Source: Sphingobacterium pedocola (GTDB lineage Bacteria; Bacteroidota; Bacteroidia; Sphingobacteriales; Sphingobacteriaceae). Taken from it: 64,000 nt of DNA. Position 1 is the stretch's first letter. Every line of letters begins with the position of its first letter. The DNA lies in the NCBI RefSeq assembly GCF_015209965.1, contig NZ_MU158693.1, positions 124,001 to 188,000 on the forward strand, written 5' to 3'. Position numbers and translations under genes: made by a program. This document shows positions 42,699-51,626 of the stretch, one piece after another. The notes beneath the pieces are model-generated. The model was not told the DNA's origin and did not search any database. It worked only from the letters and a program-made list of their open reading frames with translations.

Positions 42699-42729
42699 CA
42701 AACTTAGATAAATTCGTTTTTATATCCAA
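42699..42729 (-). promoter_or_regulatory. Promoter of the small membrane-protein gene
   Basis: On the - strand TTG at 42729-42727, 20 bases, TAAGTTTG at 42706-42699. Both boxes fit the consensus; the -33 box and spacer are within the palindrome 42706-42759. Confidence 0.7.
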
Positions 42730-42759
42730 TTATAATTGGATATAAAAACGAATTTATCT
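42706..42759. repeat. 54-bp perfect palindrome
   Basis: Left arm 42706-42732 (starting AGATAAATTCGTTTTTATAT) is exactly complementary to 42733-42759 with no spacer. 27-bp arms without a mismatch are far beyond a normal operator half-site. Confidence 0.92.
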
Positions 42760-42934
42760 TTCTATAGTGAGCTCGTCTGTCCTCCGAGAAACGGGGTGGC
42801 TCGGTTCTCCGTTGCTATTTAAACCTCATTAATAGTGCAATCCAAAACGTAATCCATCAATAATATTATTCTAATCTAAAAATGCAGAAGTGCTATCGGT
42901 TTTTTTTTCTTTAATATTGTAATAAATTTCTAAA

Positions 42935-43462
42935 ATGAAACACATACTATATTTTGTACTTGCAATCGTTCCTTTTCTTTCTGGTGCTCAAGAACAACGG
43001 ATAGACAATTTTATTGTAAAAGAAAATTTAACACAAAATGGTAAAATAGCAGTTATAGCCGTTGATTCAGCAGAGGTTGCAGACGAACGTATCGACGGCA
43101 CGTTTCTGTTTTCCATGAACGGGCTACAACAGACCCTACAATTTCATCAAGGTGTAGCCGTACCTTCTCAAAAAATAGATGGATCGACGTTTGTTTTTTT
43201 TAAGCATAAAAACCAAGACAATTCGACAGGTCGACTTTATTTTATCTATAAAAAAGATAATAGTTTAACACCTTACAAAATAAATGGCTTATTACTACTG
43301 ATTATTCCCGCATTACTGTTATTAATAGCATACGTTTTCAAAAGAATGCTATTGACCCTAGTCATCCTTGGTTTAATTTACGGGTATTTATCTTTTAGCA
43401 AAGGCTTAGCATTCACGCAGATCATAGAAAGTGCATTGCAGATTATAAAAAATCTATTCTAA
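42935..43462 (+). CDS. Hypothetical exported protein with C-terminal membrane anchors
   Basis: 175 residues. Signal peptide at 1-18 (MKHILYFVLAIVPFLSGA). A periplasmic beta-like part (about 19-108) with FIVKENLTQNGKIAVIAVDS and TGRLYFIYKKDN, then two membrane helices (about 112-129 and 132-150) and an amphipathic end. Not recognised. It converges with tamL, overlapping its stop by 4 bases. Confidence 0.6.
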   Translation: MKHILYFVLAIVPFLSGAQEQRIDNFIVKENLTQNGKIAVIAVDSAEVADERIDGTFLFSMNGLQQTLQFHQGVAVPSQKIDGSTFVFFKHKNQDNSTGRLYFIYKKDNSLTPYKINGLLLLIIPALLLLIAYVFKRMLLTLVILGLIYGYLSFSKGLAFTQIIESALQIIKNLF

Positions 43463-45804
43463 AACGGTAAGCCAACTCCAAAATTATATTGGATAAAATT
43501 ATAACGGTCTGGGCGATTAGAGTTGTAATATCCTCGCTTAAAATCCTTGGCATCGAATACCTTCCGTATCACCCATTGATCGCTGCCTTCAAATTGCGGG
43601 TCTTTTACTTTTAGCCCGGCATCAAGTCGCATGATAAAATAATCCATATCAAAGCGTAAACCGAACCCTGTACCTATTGCGATCTGCGAAAAGAATTTAT
43701 TTATTTCAAATTGGCCGTTCGGATTAAACCGATCTTCCCGAAGGCGCCAAATATTTCCCATATCTACGAATGTGGCACCGTTCATTTTGGCACCTAAAAA
43801 GTTACTGAGCAATCGAAAGCGGTATTCCAAATTTGTTTCTAATTTCACCTCTCCCAACTGATCTAGGTTTCGTAAACTCAGTCTAAGATTTTCGGGTATT
43901 CCTTCTCGGTTATAATTACCGGGGCCCAACGTACGTGCTTGCCACGCCCGGATCCCGTTCATTCCTCCAGCAAAAAAGCTCTTCTCAAAAATAAGCAATC
44001 TGGAGTTATTTCCATATGGCACGGCCAATCCCCCATTGAAACGTAATACAAATTGTCTATTTCCCTCAAAATGCTTGTACCACCGGTAATCGAGCTCCCC
44101 TTTAATATATTGCAGATAGGGAACTTTAAATAAAATACGTTGATTGTCTTCGTTCCGCTGAAAATTGAAAGCCTGACTGACTAAACCCAGTAGATTACCA
44201 CTTAAATCGAGTGAACTTCTCAAATAGGAAAAATTTTCCAGCTTAAGCAGCTTAGGCGCATTCCAGGTGATAGCATATTGCGATCCTAATCCAAAATACT
44301 CCCGGTCGTTAGATTCGACATATAGATTATATCCCTCATTGATTAAATTCTGCTTAAAACTCTCATTGAATTTCCCCACGCGATATTCTAATACCACAGG
44401 GGTATAACTATGTTGTAAATTAGGCGATTGCCACCAAGAATAATTCAACGTGTTAATCAAATAACGATTAGAATATGTATTATCTTGATTGAACAACTGT
44501 AAACTAGATGAAAAAGTCGTCCGAGGCAAGCCGTATTTCCCAATCCCGCGTACTTGAAAAGGCAATAATAACCTAGGCACCACCAAGTTGACACCTACTT
44601 GAAAATCATTATTAAAAATTTTTTGGGAAAGATTGCCTTCCAAACGAGGATCGAATAACACACCATAACGTAGTTTTACCTCCAGTAATTCTGCACCTCC
44701 AAAAACGTTTCGATGCGAAAAAGTATTTCCGATATTAAAACCACTCATCCCAGAACTGAAAGTATATTCGCCCTCCACTTGATTGGCCATCAGCGAACGA
44801 GGTATCAATTCATATTTCACGTCCAACAAACTACTATCTACTTTTTCGAAGTTAATTTTCACGCTGCGAAAGCCATTCATTTCATATAAACGGTCATAGG
44901 ACAAGTTTTCACTACTTAAACTATACGTTTGCCCCGTTCGAAGGTACATATAACGCGAAATCGGGCGCAACCTGAAACGACCGGTTTCGTCCATAAAATC
45001 CACATCTATAACGCTATCGCGATATGCATTTACATCCCTCTTCATTTCCTCCGAATTAGGTCGAATTAAAAGGGAAACGTTATTAATTTTATAGATACGG
45101 TGCTTATCGTTTTCCGGATTTAGCACTTGAATAGTTAGGTCCACCCGATCAGCCCTTACATTAGTATCTACACCTACGCGCATATACTGCCTTACATAAT
45201 CGTAATAACCCTTATCTTTTGTAGCGATGTAAAGTCTTTCACGTTCTTCCAGTAGCTTAGCAGCGTCGTATTTTTCGCCGATTTTGATCTTGGTAGTCGG
45301 CAATACCTCATTTTTATATATAAGGTGCATCGAGGTATCTTGAAATTCATAATCTATTTTATCCAAAAGGTATGGATTCCCAAGATTGGCATTAAAATCA
45401 AGACGTGCTTTTTTTTTGTTTATATCTATTTGTGTATTTACCGAAGCATTGAAATACCCTTTCGTCTTAAGGAAACTTTGAATCTGATTAGTAGATAGTT
45501 CTACCAAAGAGGAATCTAAAATATGGGGAGCCTCGCCGACCTGTCTTATATTATCTGTTTTATACTTCCCTTTGTAGGTATTAAAAATATTATAAATTGT
45601 CAAATTCAACGCAGAGTTGGGTCTAATTTCGTTAGAAATATAAAGAGAGGATTGTTCTTTTAACTCTTGGGGAATACCGGTTAAATCTATATCGGTTACT
45701 AAAGCTTGATCATCCTCCAAATATTTTGCAGAACGGCAGGATGTAAAAATTAACAGTAAAAGCGCTATACTTGTAAAAATTAAAAAGCTTCTATTTTTAG
45801 TCAT
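43459..45804 (-). CDS. tamL: TamL-type outer-membrane BamA/TamA family lipoprotein
   Basis: 781 residues from MTKNRSFLIFTS. Lipobox IFTSC gives an N-terminal lipid anchor, the feature that separates Bacteroidota TamL from TamA. POTRA-like repeats fill about 30-330 (for example IQSFLKTKGYFNASVNTQID and LYIATKDKGYYDYVRQ). The last 400 residues are a 16-strand barrel of the BamA/Omp85 type: FFAGGMNGIRAWQARTLGPG contains the lid-loop R-x-x/GIRAW motif, and the final strand ends in YNFGVGLPF. It should insert outer-membrane proteins with an inner-membrane TamB partner, not in this window. Its ATG is only 5 bases from the divergent trmH ATG. Confidence 0.88.
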   Translation of the reverse strand: MTKNRSFLIFTSIALLLLIFTSCRSAKYLEDDQALVTDIDLTGIPQELKEQSSLYISNEIRPNSALNLTIYNIFNTYKGKYKTDNIRQVGEAPHILDSSLVELSTNQIQSFLKTKGYFNASVNTQIDINKKKARLDFNANLGNPYLLDKIDYEFQDTSMHLIYKNEVLPTTKIKIGEKYDAAKLLEERERLYIATKDKGYYDYVRQYMRVGVDTNVRADRVDLTIQVLNPENDKHRIYKINNVSLLIRPNSEEMKRDVNAYRDSVIDVDFMDETGRFRLRPISRYMYLRTGQTYSLSSENLSYDRLYEMNGFRSVKINFEKVDSSLLDVKYELIPRSLMANQVEGEYTFSSGMSGFNIGNTFSHRNVFGGAELLEVKLRYGVLFDPRLEGNLSQKIFNNDFQVGVNLVVPRLLLPFQVRGIGKYGLPRTTFSSSLQLFNQDNTYSNRYLINTLNYSWWQSPNLQHSYTPVVLEYRVGKFNESFKQNLINEGYNLYVESNDREYFGLGSQYAITWNAPKLLKLENFSYLRSSLDLSGNLLGLVSQAFNFQRNEDNQRILFKVPYLQYIKGELDYRWYKHFEGNRQFVLRFNGGLAVPYGNNSRLLIFEKSFFAGGMNGIRAWQARTLGPGNYNREGIPENLRLSLRNLDQLGEVKLETNLEYRFRLLSNFLGAKMNGATFVDMGNIWRLREDRFNPNGQFEINKFFSQIAIGTGFGLRFDMDYFIMRLDAGLKVKDPQFEGSDQWVIRKVFDAKDFKRGYYNSNRPDRYNFIQYNFGVGLPF

Positions 45805-45809
45805 TAAAT

Positions 45810-46568
45810 ATGTTGTCAAAAGCGCAGATCAGTTTCATAACATCACTGCAACATAAAAAATTCCGAACACAATACAATTTATTTGTGGTCGAAGGTATCA
45901 AATCTGTCGTAGAATTTGTTCACTCTTCTTACAATGTACAAAAAATATTCACTACACAAGATATACGCGTAAAATTGGGTAAAATCTCTCAAAATATAAA
46001 ATGTGAAGAAGTTACTGAAGCGGAGCTTGCTAAGATAAGTAGTCTTAAAAATCCGCAGGGGGCATTGGCGGTCGTAGAAATTCCGCTGACAACACAGCTG
46101 GATGTAAGTACACTAAAAGGCAAACACAGCATCATTTTGGACGACATTCAAGATCCGGGCAATCTAGGTACGATCATACGCACGGCTGAATGGTTTGGCA
46201 TCGGTACTATTTTATGCTCGACAGGTACTGTAGATACTTACAACCCAAAAGTAGTTCAGGCAACGATGGGCTCGCTTTCCAGAATACAGATCTATTATAT
46301 CGACATCGAAGCATTCATGTCACAATGTACTTTACCCACGTTCGGCGCCCTATTCGAAGGGGACAATATTTACGAAACTAATTTCGGGAAGGAAGGGGTA
46401 ATTATTATGGGGAACGAAGGAAATGGAATTCGAAAAAATCTAATTGACAAAATACAACAGGCTGTAACTATTCCGAGAATCGGTCGTGCTGAATCATTAA
46501 ATGTCGCAGTGGCTACGACTATATTTTGTTCCGAAATAGCGAGACAAAACATGTTAACAAAAAAGTAA
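45810..46568 (+). CDS. TrmH/SpoU family RNA methyltransferase
   Basis: 252 residues. An N-terminal substrate-binding part (KFRTQYNLFVVEGIKSVVEFV) precedes the SPOUT domain with motif 1 LDDIQDPGNLGTIIRTAEWFG, motif 2 IIMGNEGNGI and motif 3 IPRIGRAESLNVAVATTI. It transfers methyl from SAM to a ribose 2'-O in rRNA or tRNA; the exact site is unknown. The start at 45810 is five bases from tamL's; an MFS gene follows by 4 bases. Confidence 0.93.
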   Translation: MLSKAQISFITSLQHKKFRTQYNLFVVEGIKSVVEFVHSSYNVQKIFTTQDIRVKLGKISQNIKCEEVTEAELAKISSLKNPQGALAVVEIPLTTQLDVSTLKGKHSIILDDIQDPGNLGTIIRTAEWFGIGTILCSTGTVDTYNPKVVQATMGSLSRIQIYYIDIEAFMSQCTLPTFGALFEGDNIYETNFGKEGVIIMGNEGNGIRKNLIDKIQQAVTIPRIGRAESLNVAVATTIFCSEIARQNMLTKK

Positions 46569-46572
46569 TAAA

Positions 46573-47748
46573 ATGTCCGAAAAGCCGGAATCGATATATA
46601 CTTTACAATTTGGATTGCTGTGCTTGAGTTCATTGTTATTCTCGGCAAGTTTTAACATGATCATTCCAGAACTTCCAAATTACCTCACCTCTTTAGGGGG
46701 AGCGGAACACAAAGGATTGATCATTGCACTCTTCACGCTTACGGCTGGCATATCGAGACCCTTTAGTGGTCGACTTACTGACAAATGGGGAAGAGTACCT
46801 GTGATGGCAATCGGATCAATTGTCTGTGTAATCTGTAGTCTACTCTATCCGCTTTTAAGTTCTGTTGCCGGATTTTTCCTTTTACGATTAATTCACGGTT
46901 TTTCTACAGGTTTTAAACCCACCGCAACGTCGGCCTATGTTGCGGACATCATTCCTGCTCACCGATGGGGCGAAGCTTTAGGTATGCACGGATTATGCTT
47001 TAGCCTAGGGGGCGCAATTGGACCAGCCGTGGGAAGTGCCGTAGCACAAGCATTTGATATACATACCATGTTTTACTGTTCGTCTGCATTCGCCTTACTT
47101 TCCATCGTTATTGTGATGAACATACGGGAAACATTAATTCCAAAACAGAAATTTTCGAGGACTATGCTTCGCATTTCGCGATCCGATATCATTGAACGAC
47201 GGGCAATTCCTGCTGGAATCGTAACGTTACTATCCTACTCGGCTTACGGTGTAATCCTTACGCTGATTCCCGACTGGAGTGAACACTTAGGAATTGGAAA
47301 CAAAGGATTATTTTTCACCGCATATACACTAACGTCTATAGGTGTCCGATTCGTTGCTGGCAAGATTGCAGATCGTCATGGAAGAATCAAGGTCATGCTA
47401 ACTGGACTACTAATTATCTCGGTCTCTTTATTTTTAATGGGTTTAGGAGATAGTATTAACGGTCTCCTTCTTGGAGCTTCCCTATATGGAATAGGTACTG
47501 GTATCCTTTCGCCTGCACTAAACGCCTGGACGATTGACCTTTCATTACCGCAATATAGAGGAAAAGCGATGGCGACTATGTACATTGCTTTGGAAATGGG
47601 AATCGGCGGCGGAGCCTTGTTTGCAGGTTACATCTATCACGACGATATTTCCCGCGTACCTTATATTATGTATGGAAATGGAACAGTCATCTTATTTTCC
47701 GTAATTTATATTATATATTGGGATTTGATAAACAAAAAACAAACTTAA
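46573..47748 (+). CDS. MFS transporter
   Basis: 391 residues, twelve membrane helices. The MFS loop-2/3 motif GRLTDKWGRVPVMAIG is at about 65-80, and the second-half counterpart GKIADRHGRIKVMLTG near 260. GFSTGFKPTATSAYVADIIP and GLCFSLGGAIGPAVGS lie in the first half as in drug-efflux (DHA1) members. Drug or metabolite export is likely, but the substrate is unknown. It overlaps no gene, four bases after the methyltransferase, so it shares its transcript. Confidence 0.9.
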   Translation: MSEKPESIYTLQFGLLCLSSLLFSASFNMIIPELPNYLTSLGGAEHKGLIIALFTLTAGISRPFSGRLTDKWGRVPVMAIGSIVCVICSLLYPLLSSVAGFFLLRLIHGFSTGFKPTATSAYVADIIPAHRWGEALGMHGLCFSLGGAIGPAVGSAVAQAFDIHTMFYCSSAFALLSIVIVMNIRETLIPKQKFSRTMLRISRSDIIERRAIPAGIVTLLSYSAYGVILTLIPDWSEHLGIGNKGLFFTAYTLTSIGVRFVAGKIADRHGRIKVMLTGLLIISVSLFLMGLGDSINGLLLGASLYGIGTGILSPALNAWTIDLSLPQYRGKAMATMYIALEMGIGGGALFAGYIYHDDISRVPYIMYGNGTVILFSVIYIIYWDLINKKQT

Positions 47749-47772
47749 CTGTTGTTTAACAAACTAAATCGT

Positions 47773-49047
47773 ATGGAAAATAATTCATCAAAAAGGCCGT
47801 ATTCACTAGGTTTGGCTTCAAGCTTATTAGCAACCCTGCTTATCATTGCATTTATGTATTTAACGCAAAGTGTGCTGGTACCATTATTGTTCTCTATTCT
47901 GATATCGATTACGCTATTCCCTTTAGCACGTTTTTTTGAAAGGCTGCGCTTGGGGAAAGCCTTATCCGCAATCCTATCCGTTATCGTCGCTATTGCCATC
48001 ATCTCTACCATTGGCTGGTTTATTGTTCACCAAAGTATTATTATAGGTAAGGATGCCTCCGCAATTACAGAAAAAGTTCTTTCCGTATTCGAGCGGTTAC
48101 AAGTGTGGATTCAACAAACATTTGGCATTGAACGCAACCAAATGATGGATAAACTTCAGGAACAGGGCAATAAAGCATTGGAAAATACCGGCAGTCTTCT
48201 ATCAAGCACTTTCGGCTCCATAGGCAATACCTTAGCAGGCACGGTGTTAGTACCTCTTTTTAGCTTTTTCTTACTTTACTACCGTGATTTCTTCCGTGAA
48301 TTTTTCTTCAAGACATTTAAATCTACTCCGCAACGTAAGGTGAACGAAGTATTAAATAAAATTTACGAAGTAGTACAGAGTTATTTACTGGGACTCGTGA
48401 CGGTAATGGGAATAGTAGCCGTTTTAAACACAGCTGGATTGATGTTGATGGGAATTGAATATGCATGGTTTTTTGGATCTTTGGCCTCCCTGTTAATGCT
48501 GCTTCCGTATATTGGTATTGCTATTGGATCCATTCTTCCTGCGCTGTTCGCATTAGCCGTTAAAGATAGTGCCTGGTACGCAATAGGGGTAATTGTTTGG
48601 TTTCAGATTGTTCAATTTTTAGAGGGCAACATCATTACGCCAAATATAGTAGGCAGTAAGGTCAGCATCAATCCGCTAATGGCTATTATAGGTATTCTGC
48701 TAGGCGGTATGCTGTTCGGTTTGTCGGGTCTGATATTAGCATTACCGTTTTTCGCTACACTAAAAGTCATTTTTGACGCCATCCCAAGTATGCAAGCTAT
48801 CGGATTTTTAATTGGCGAACCAGAAAAGGAACACTTGAAAACGAATTCCACACAGGAACTGTTGATGAAATGGGGAATAGTACGGAAACCCAGAAATAAA
48901 AAGAAAGTTCAACTGGACATCCATGTAGAAACCGAATCTACGCCTGCAAAAACGTCGTTAAATTATAAAGAAGTTAATGAATCAGAGCAAAATCCGTATG
49001 AGAACTTAAACCAAGAGTCAGGTAACGAAAAAGCTGATGAAAAATAA
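47773..49047 (+). CDS. AI-2E family (PerM-like) transporter
   Basis: 424 residues from MENNSSKRPYSLGLASSLLA. Eight predicted helices in the known layout: two at 13-50, one at about 60-80, a long loop with an amphipathic part (IQQTFGIERNQMMDKLQEQG), VLVPLFSFFLLYYRD, then LLGLVTVMGIVAVLNTAGL, and the conserved SLLMLLPYIGIAIGSILPALFAL and ILLGGMLFGLSGLILALPFFATLK. Family roles include AI-2 export and Na+/H+ antiport, so substrate is open. A polar tail of about 70 residues ends the protein. Third gene of the trmH-mfs-perM run. Confidence 0.9.
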   Translation: MENNSSKRPYSLGLASSLLATLLIIAFMYLTQSVLVPLLFSILISITLFPLARFFERLRLGKALSAILSVIVAIAIISTIGWFIVHQSIIIGKDASAITEKVLSVFERLQVWIQQTFGIERNQMMDKLQEQGNKALENTGSLLSSTFGSIGNTLAGTVLVPLFSFFLLYYRDFFREFFFKTFKSTPQRKVNEVLNKIYEVVQSYLLGLVTVMGIVAVLNTAGLMLMGIEYAWFFGSLASLLMLLPYIGIAIGSILPALFALAVKDSAWYAIGVIVWFQIVQFLEGNIITPNIVGSKVSINPLMAIIGILLGGMLFGLSGLILALPFFATLKVIFDAIPSMQAIGFLIGEPEKEHLKTNSTQELLMKWGIVRKPRNKKKVQLDIHVETESTPAKTSLNYKEVNESEQNPYENLNQESGNEKADEK

Positions 49048-49076
49048 AAGAGCGATTACTCGGCCTTTTATTTTCA
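49035..49076. terminator. Imperfect bidirectional terminator
   Basis: GATGAAAAATAAAAGAGCGA can pair with TCGGCCTTTTATTTTC with a few mismatches; T-rich right arm. It lies over the end of the AI-2E gene, before the convergent DUF3472 gene. Confidence 0.55.
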
Positions 49077-49101
49077 CCAGCTTTTTATACTCTCGTTAGG
49101 T

Positions 49102-50433
49102 TTAAGGCAATTTTGCAAAATCAATATTTGGAGCGTTATTTTTATTGTTAAATGAAAAGGTACTACCAGGTGTTACGACTTCATTAAAAAAACCTCCATT
49201 TTTCAGAAAGTATCCGTTTGGGGTTACTCCTCCTACGGCATCTATTCTTTGTTTAGCATGATACGTATTGTCTACTGTAAATCGTGCTGACGTAATTTTA
49301 TTCCACTCGCCATTGTACACCCACTGATTTTTGAATTCTACCTGACGTTCCAGATATCCTTGATTAGGACTGAAATTCTCTAAGAAGCTGTGAAAACTAG
49401 TCAAATAGGTATTCGTCTTCGGGCGCTTGAAACTTGCGACAATTTGCCACTGCTGGGTATCGGGATTAAAAAACCATGCTGAATAATCGGTGTGGCCATT
49501 TCCGTCAGGAGTTCCATTTAACAGAAAGCGGTAGGTTATACCGGCTTTCCAATTATAGCGCAAATAACTTTGGCCTCCCGATCCTTCATTGCCAAATTCT
49601 CCGGCATGAACATCTGTACCTTTTTTATTTAAGACAATTTTCTGATCATCAGGAATTGTTTTTGGATCATCTGTATGAAATGGACTCCATACCGAAAATA
49701 GTATCCTTCTTTCTCGTTCGGAATTCACCTGGATACCGAAATAACCCTGTCCGAAACCTATGGCCATAAAATATGACCCAATCTTGTCTTCCCCCTTTGG
49801 AATTGTAATTTCATTATAGTAATAGGTAGCATCTGATATGTCTGATACATTGTAATTCATATGACACGAAGGTCCTCTTCTCGCCCAGTAGTAATAATTT
49901 GGATCATCGGAATACAACACACCGTCTGCTAGGGCTTCACCCGAAATTAAGAGATGCGAAATCTCGCCGTAGCTATTGCCTGAAGTATTCAAACCTTGAA
50001 CACTGACTTTCACGTAACCTGCTTCCGCTACGCGAAACTCGCCTACACTCATATCCTCGAAACGAGGTGAAACTAGTTCAATTTCTTCAGATTTTTCACC
50101 GACAGAAACACGAATCTTAGATTGTTGACCTTCGGCTGTTTTGGCGCGAAGTTTTAAAGAAAAATTCCCTCCTTTCGAAGTTCTAAAGTAAATACTGGTA
50201 ACGGTAGAAGATTCCGACCAATTAGTCAAACCGGCACTAGAAATAGTTTCTTTTGCATGAGTGGCTTTATGGGTAAAGAACGCATTTCCTGCTAGCGGAA
50301 TTTCAAATATTTTGCTCTCAAATCTAATAGCTGAAGAAAATCGATCTGCTGAAATATCAGCTGTTACTGAATGGCTGTTACTGAGGAGTGCGGTACCTAA
50401 CAGAATAACACTTCTTAAATATTGTCTTATCAT
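49102..50433 (-). CDS. DUF3472 / DUF5077 secreted protein
   Basis: 443 residues with a signal peptide at about 1-25 (ends SVTADI). Residues about 30-170 resemble DUF5077 (EIPLAGNAFFTHKATHAKET, TSIYFRTSKGGNFSL), and 180-400 are DUF3472: SCHMNYNVSDISDATYYYNEITIP, GQGYFGIQVNSERERRILFSVWSPF, VHAGEFGNEGSGGQSYLRYNWKAG, WFFNPDTQQWQIVASFKRP. These domain pairs are common in Bacteroidota and are thought to act on or bind carbohydrates outside the cell; activity is unproven. Monocistronic. Confidence 0.9.
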   Translation of the reverse strand: MIRQYLRSVILLGTALLSNSHSVTADISADRFSSAIRFESKIFEIPLAGNAFFTHKATHAKETISSAGLTNWSESSTVTSIYFRTSKGGNFSLKLRAKTAEGQQSKIRVSVGEKSEEIELVSPRFEDMSVGEFRVAEAGYVKVSVQGLNTSGNSYGEISHLLISGEALADGVLYSDDPNYYYWARRGPSCHMNYNVSDISDATYYYNEITIPKGEDKIGSYFMAIGFGQGYFGIQVNSERERRILFSVWSPFHTDDPKTIPDDQKIVLNKKGTDVHAGEFGNEGSGGQSYLRYNWKAGITYRFLLNGTPDGNGHTDYSAWFFNPDTQQWQIVASFKRPKTNTYLTSFHSFLENFSPNQGYLERQVEFKNQWVYNGEWNKITSARFTVDNTYHAKQRIDAVGGVTPNGYFLKNGGFFNEVVTPGSTFSFNNKNNAPNIDFAKLP

Positions 50434-50551
50434 ACGTTTAGAATTAGAATAAGCGTTAAAAATACAACATGCATTCTGTTAAAAATATACCCGCTGCATC
50501 ATCAAACGTTTGCGCAAAAAAACGTTTTAAAAATATTACAGATAAACCAAC

Positions 50552-50585
50552 AAGAAAGCCAATTCCGGATGGAATTGGCTTTCTT
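50552..50585. terminator. Terminator of the arginine operon
   Basis: AAGAAAGCCAATTCC (50552-50566), loop GGAT, exact complement (50571-50585). Lies 21 bases past the argC stop on the - strand. Confidence 0.85.
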
Positions 50586-50606
50586 ATATAGTGGCTAAAT
50601 TGCTCC

Positions 50607-51626
50607 TTAAAACCCGATCGACTTCAGATTCAAGCCAGTACGCTCATCCAAACCAAACAACAGGTTCATATTCTGCACGGCCTGACCGGAAGCACCTTTT
50701 AACAAGTTATCCGTCGCATTCAATATCAACAGCTTATTACCGTGTTTTTCTAGATGGATAATACTTTTATTTGTATTGACCACTTGTTTTAAATCAATAT
50801 TCTGATTAGAAACATGTGTAAAAGGATGTACAGCATAGTACCTTTCGTACAATTCGTAAGCATCTTCTTCTGGCAAATCCGTTTCGAGGTAAATCGTCGA
50901 AAAAATTCCCCGGGCGAAATCCCCACGTTGAGGCACAAAATTAATTTTTTCAGAGGCTCTATCTAATAAAGACTTTTTCGATTGCGGTAAAAATCCCTTT
51001 TGTAGTTGATCTAGCGATTCTGATATCTCCTGTAAATGTTGGTGTTCAAACGATTTATATGCGGAAAGGTTATTATTACGCCAAGAGAAATGGGTTGTCG
51101 GCCCTGGCTTTTGACCAGCTCCCGTAGAACCTGTAGTCGCGTTAATATGAATTTGATCAGGTAATCCCCCTACACTAGCTAATGGTAATAACGCCAACTG
51201 AATATTCGTGGCAAAACAACCTGGATTAGCGATATACCGTGCTGACTTTATAGCGTCTCGATTTAATTCGGGTAAGCCGTAAACAAAGTTCTCTCCTTGA
51301 TATATTGTATTTGCACGGAGACGAAAATCTTGTGACAAATCGATAATTTTTACAGAAGCATCAACAGAATGAGCATCTAGAAATTTTCGCGCGTCTCCAT
51401 GGCCTACGCAGAGGAAAAGGACATCAATATCCGAATGAAAATCAGAAGAAAATGTCAGCTCCGTATCACCCAGTAAGTCGTTATGTACCTGATACAACTT
51501 ATTACCGGCATTAGAAGCACTGTTTGCAAATACAATTTCTACATTGGGGTGGTAAATAAGTACGCGCAACAGTTCACCACCTGTATATCCTGCAGAACCT
51601 ACGATCCCTACTTTAATGTTATTCAT
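50607..51626 (-). CDS. argC: N-acetyl-gamma-glutamyl-phosphate reductase
   Basis: 339 residues. ArgC reduces the acyl-phosphate of N-acyl-glutamate to the semialdehyde with NADPH. Rossmann motif GIVGSAGYTGGELLRVL at 7-23, the catalytic Cys137 in NPGCFATN, and ATTGSTGAGQKPGP with the downstream His in FEHQH. It starts where argG stops (1-base overlap), the last gene of the GNAT-argG-argC operon before a strong terminator. argB, argD, argF and argH must lie elsewhere. Confidence 0.96.
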   Translation of the reverse strand: MNNIKVGIVGSAGYTGGELLRVLIYHPNVEIVFANSASNAGNKLYQVHNDLLGDTELTFSSDFHSDIDVLFLCVGHGDARKFLDAHSVDASVKIIDLSQDFRLRANTIYQGENFVYGLPELNRDAIKSARYIANPGCFATNIQLALLPLASVGGLPDQIHINATTGSTGAGQKPGPTTHFSWRNNNLSAYKSFEHQHLQEISESLDQLQKGFLPQSKKSLLDRASEKINFVPQRGDFARGIFSTIYLETDLPEEDAYELYERYYAVHPFTHVSNQNIDLKQVVNTNKSIIHLEKHGNKLLILNATDNLLKGASGQAVQNMNLLFGLDERTGLNLKSIGF

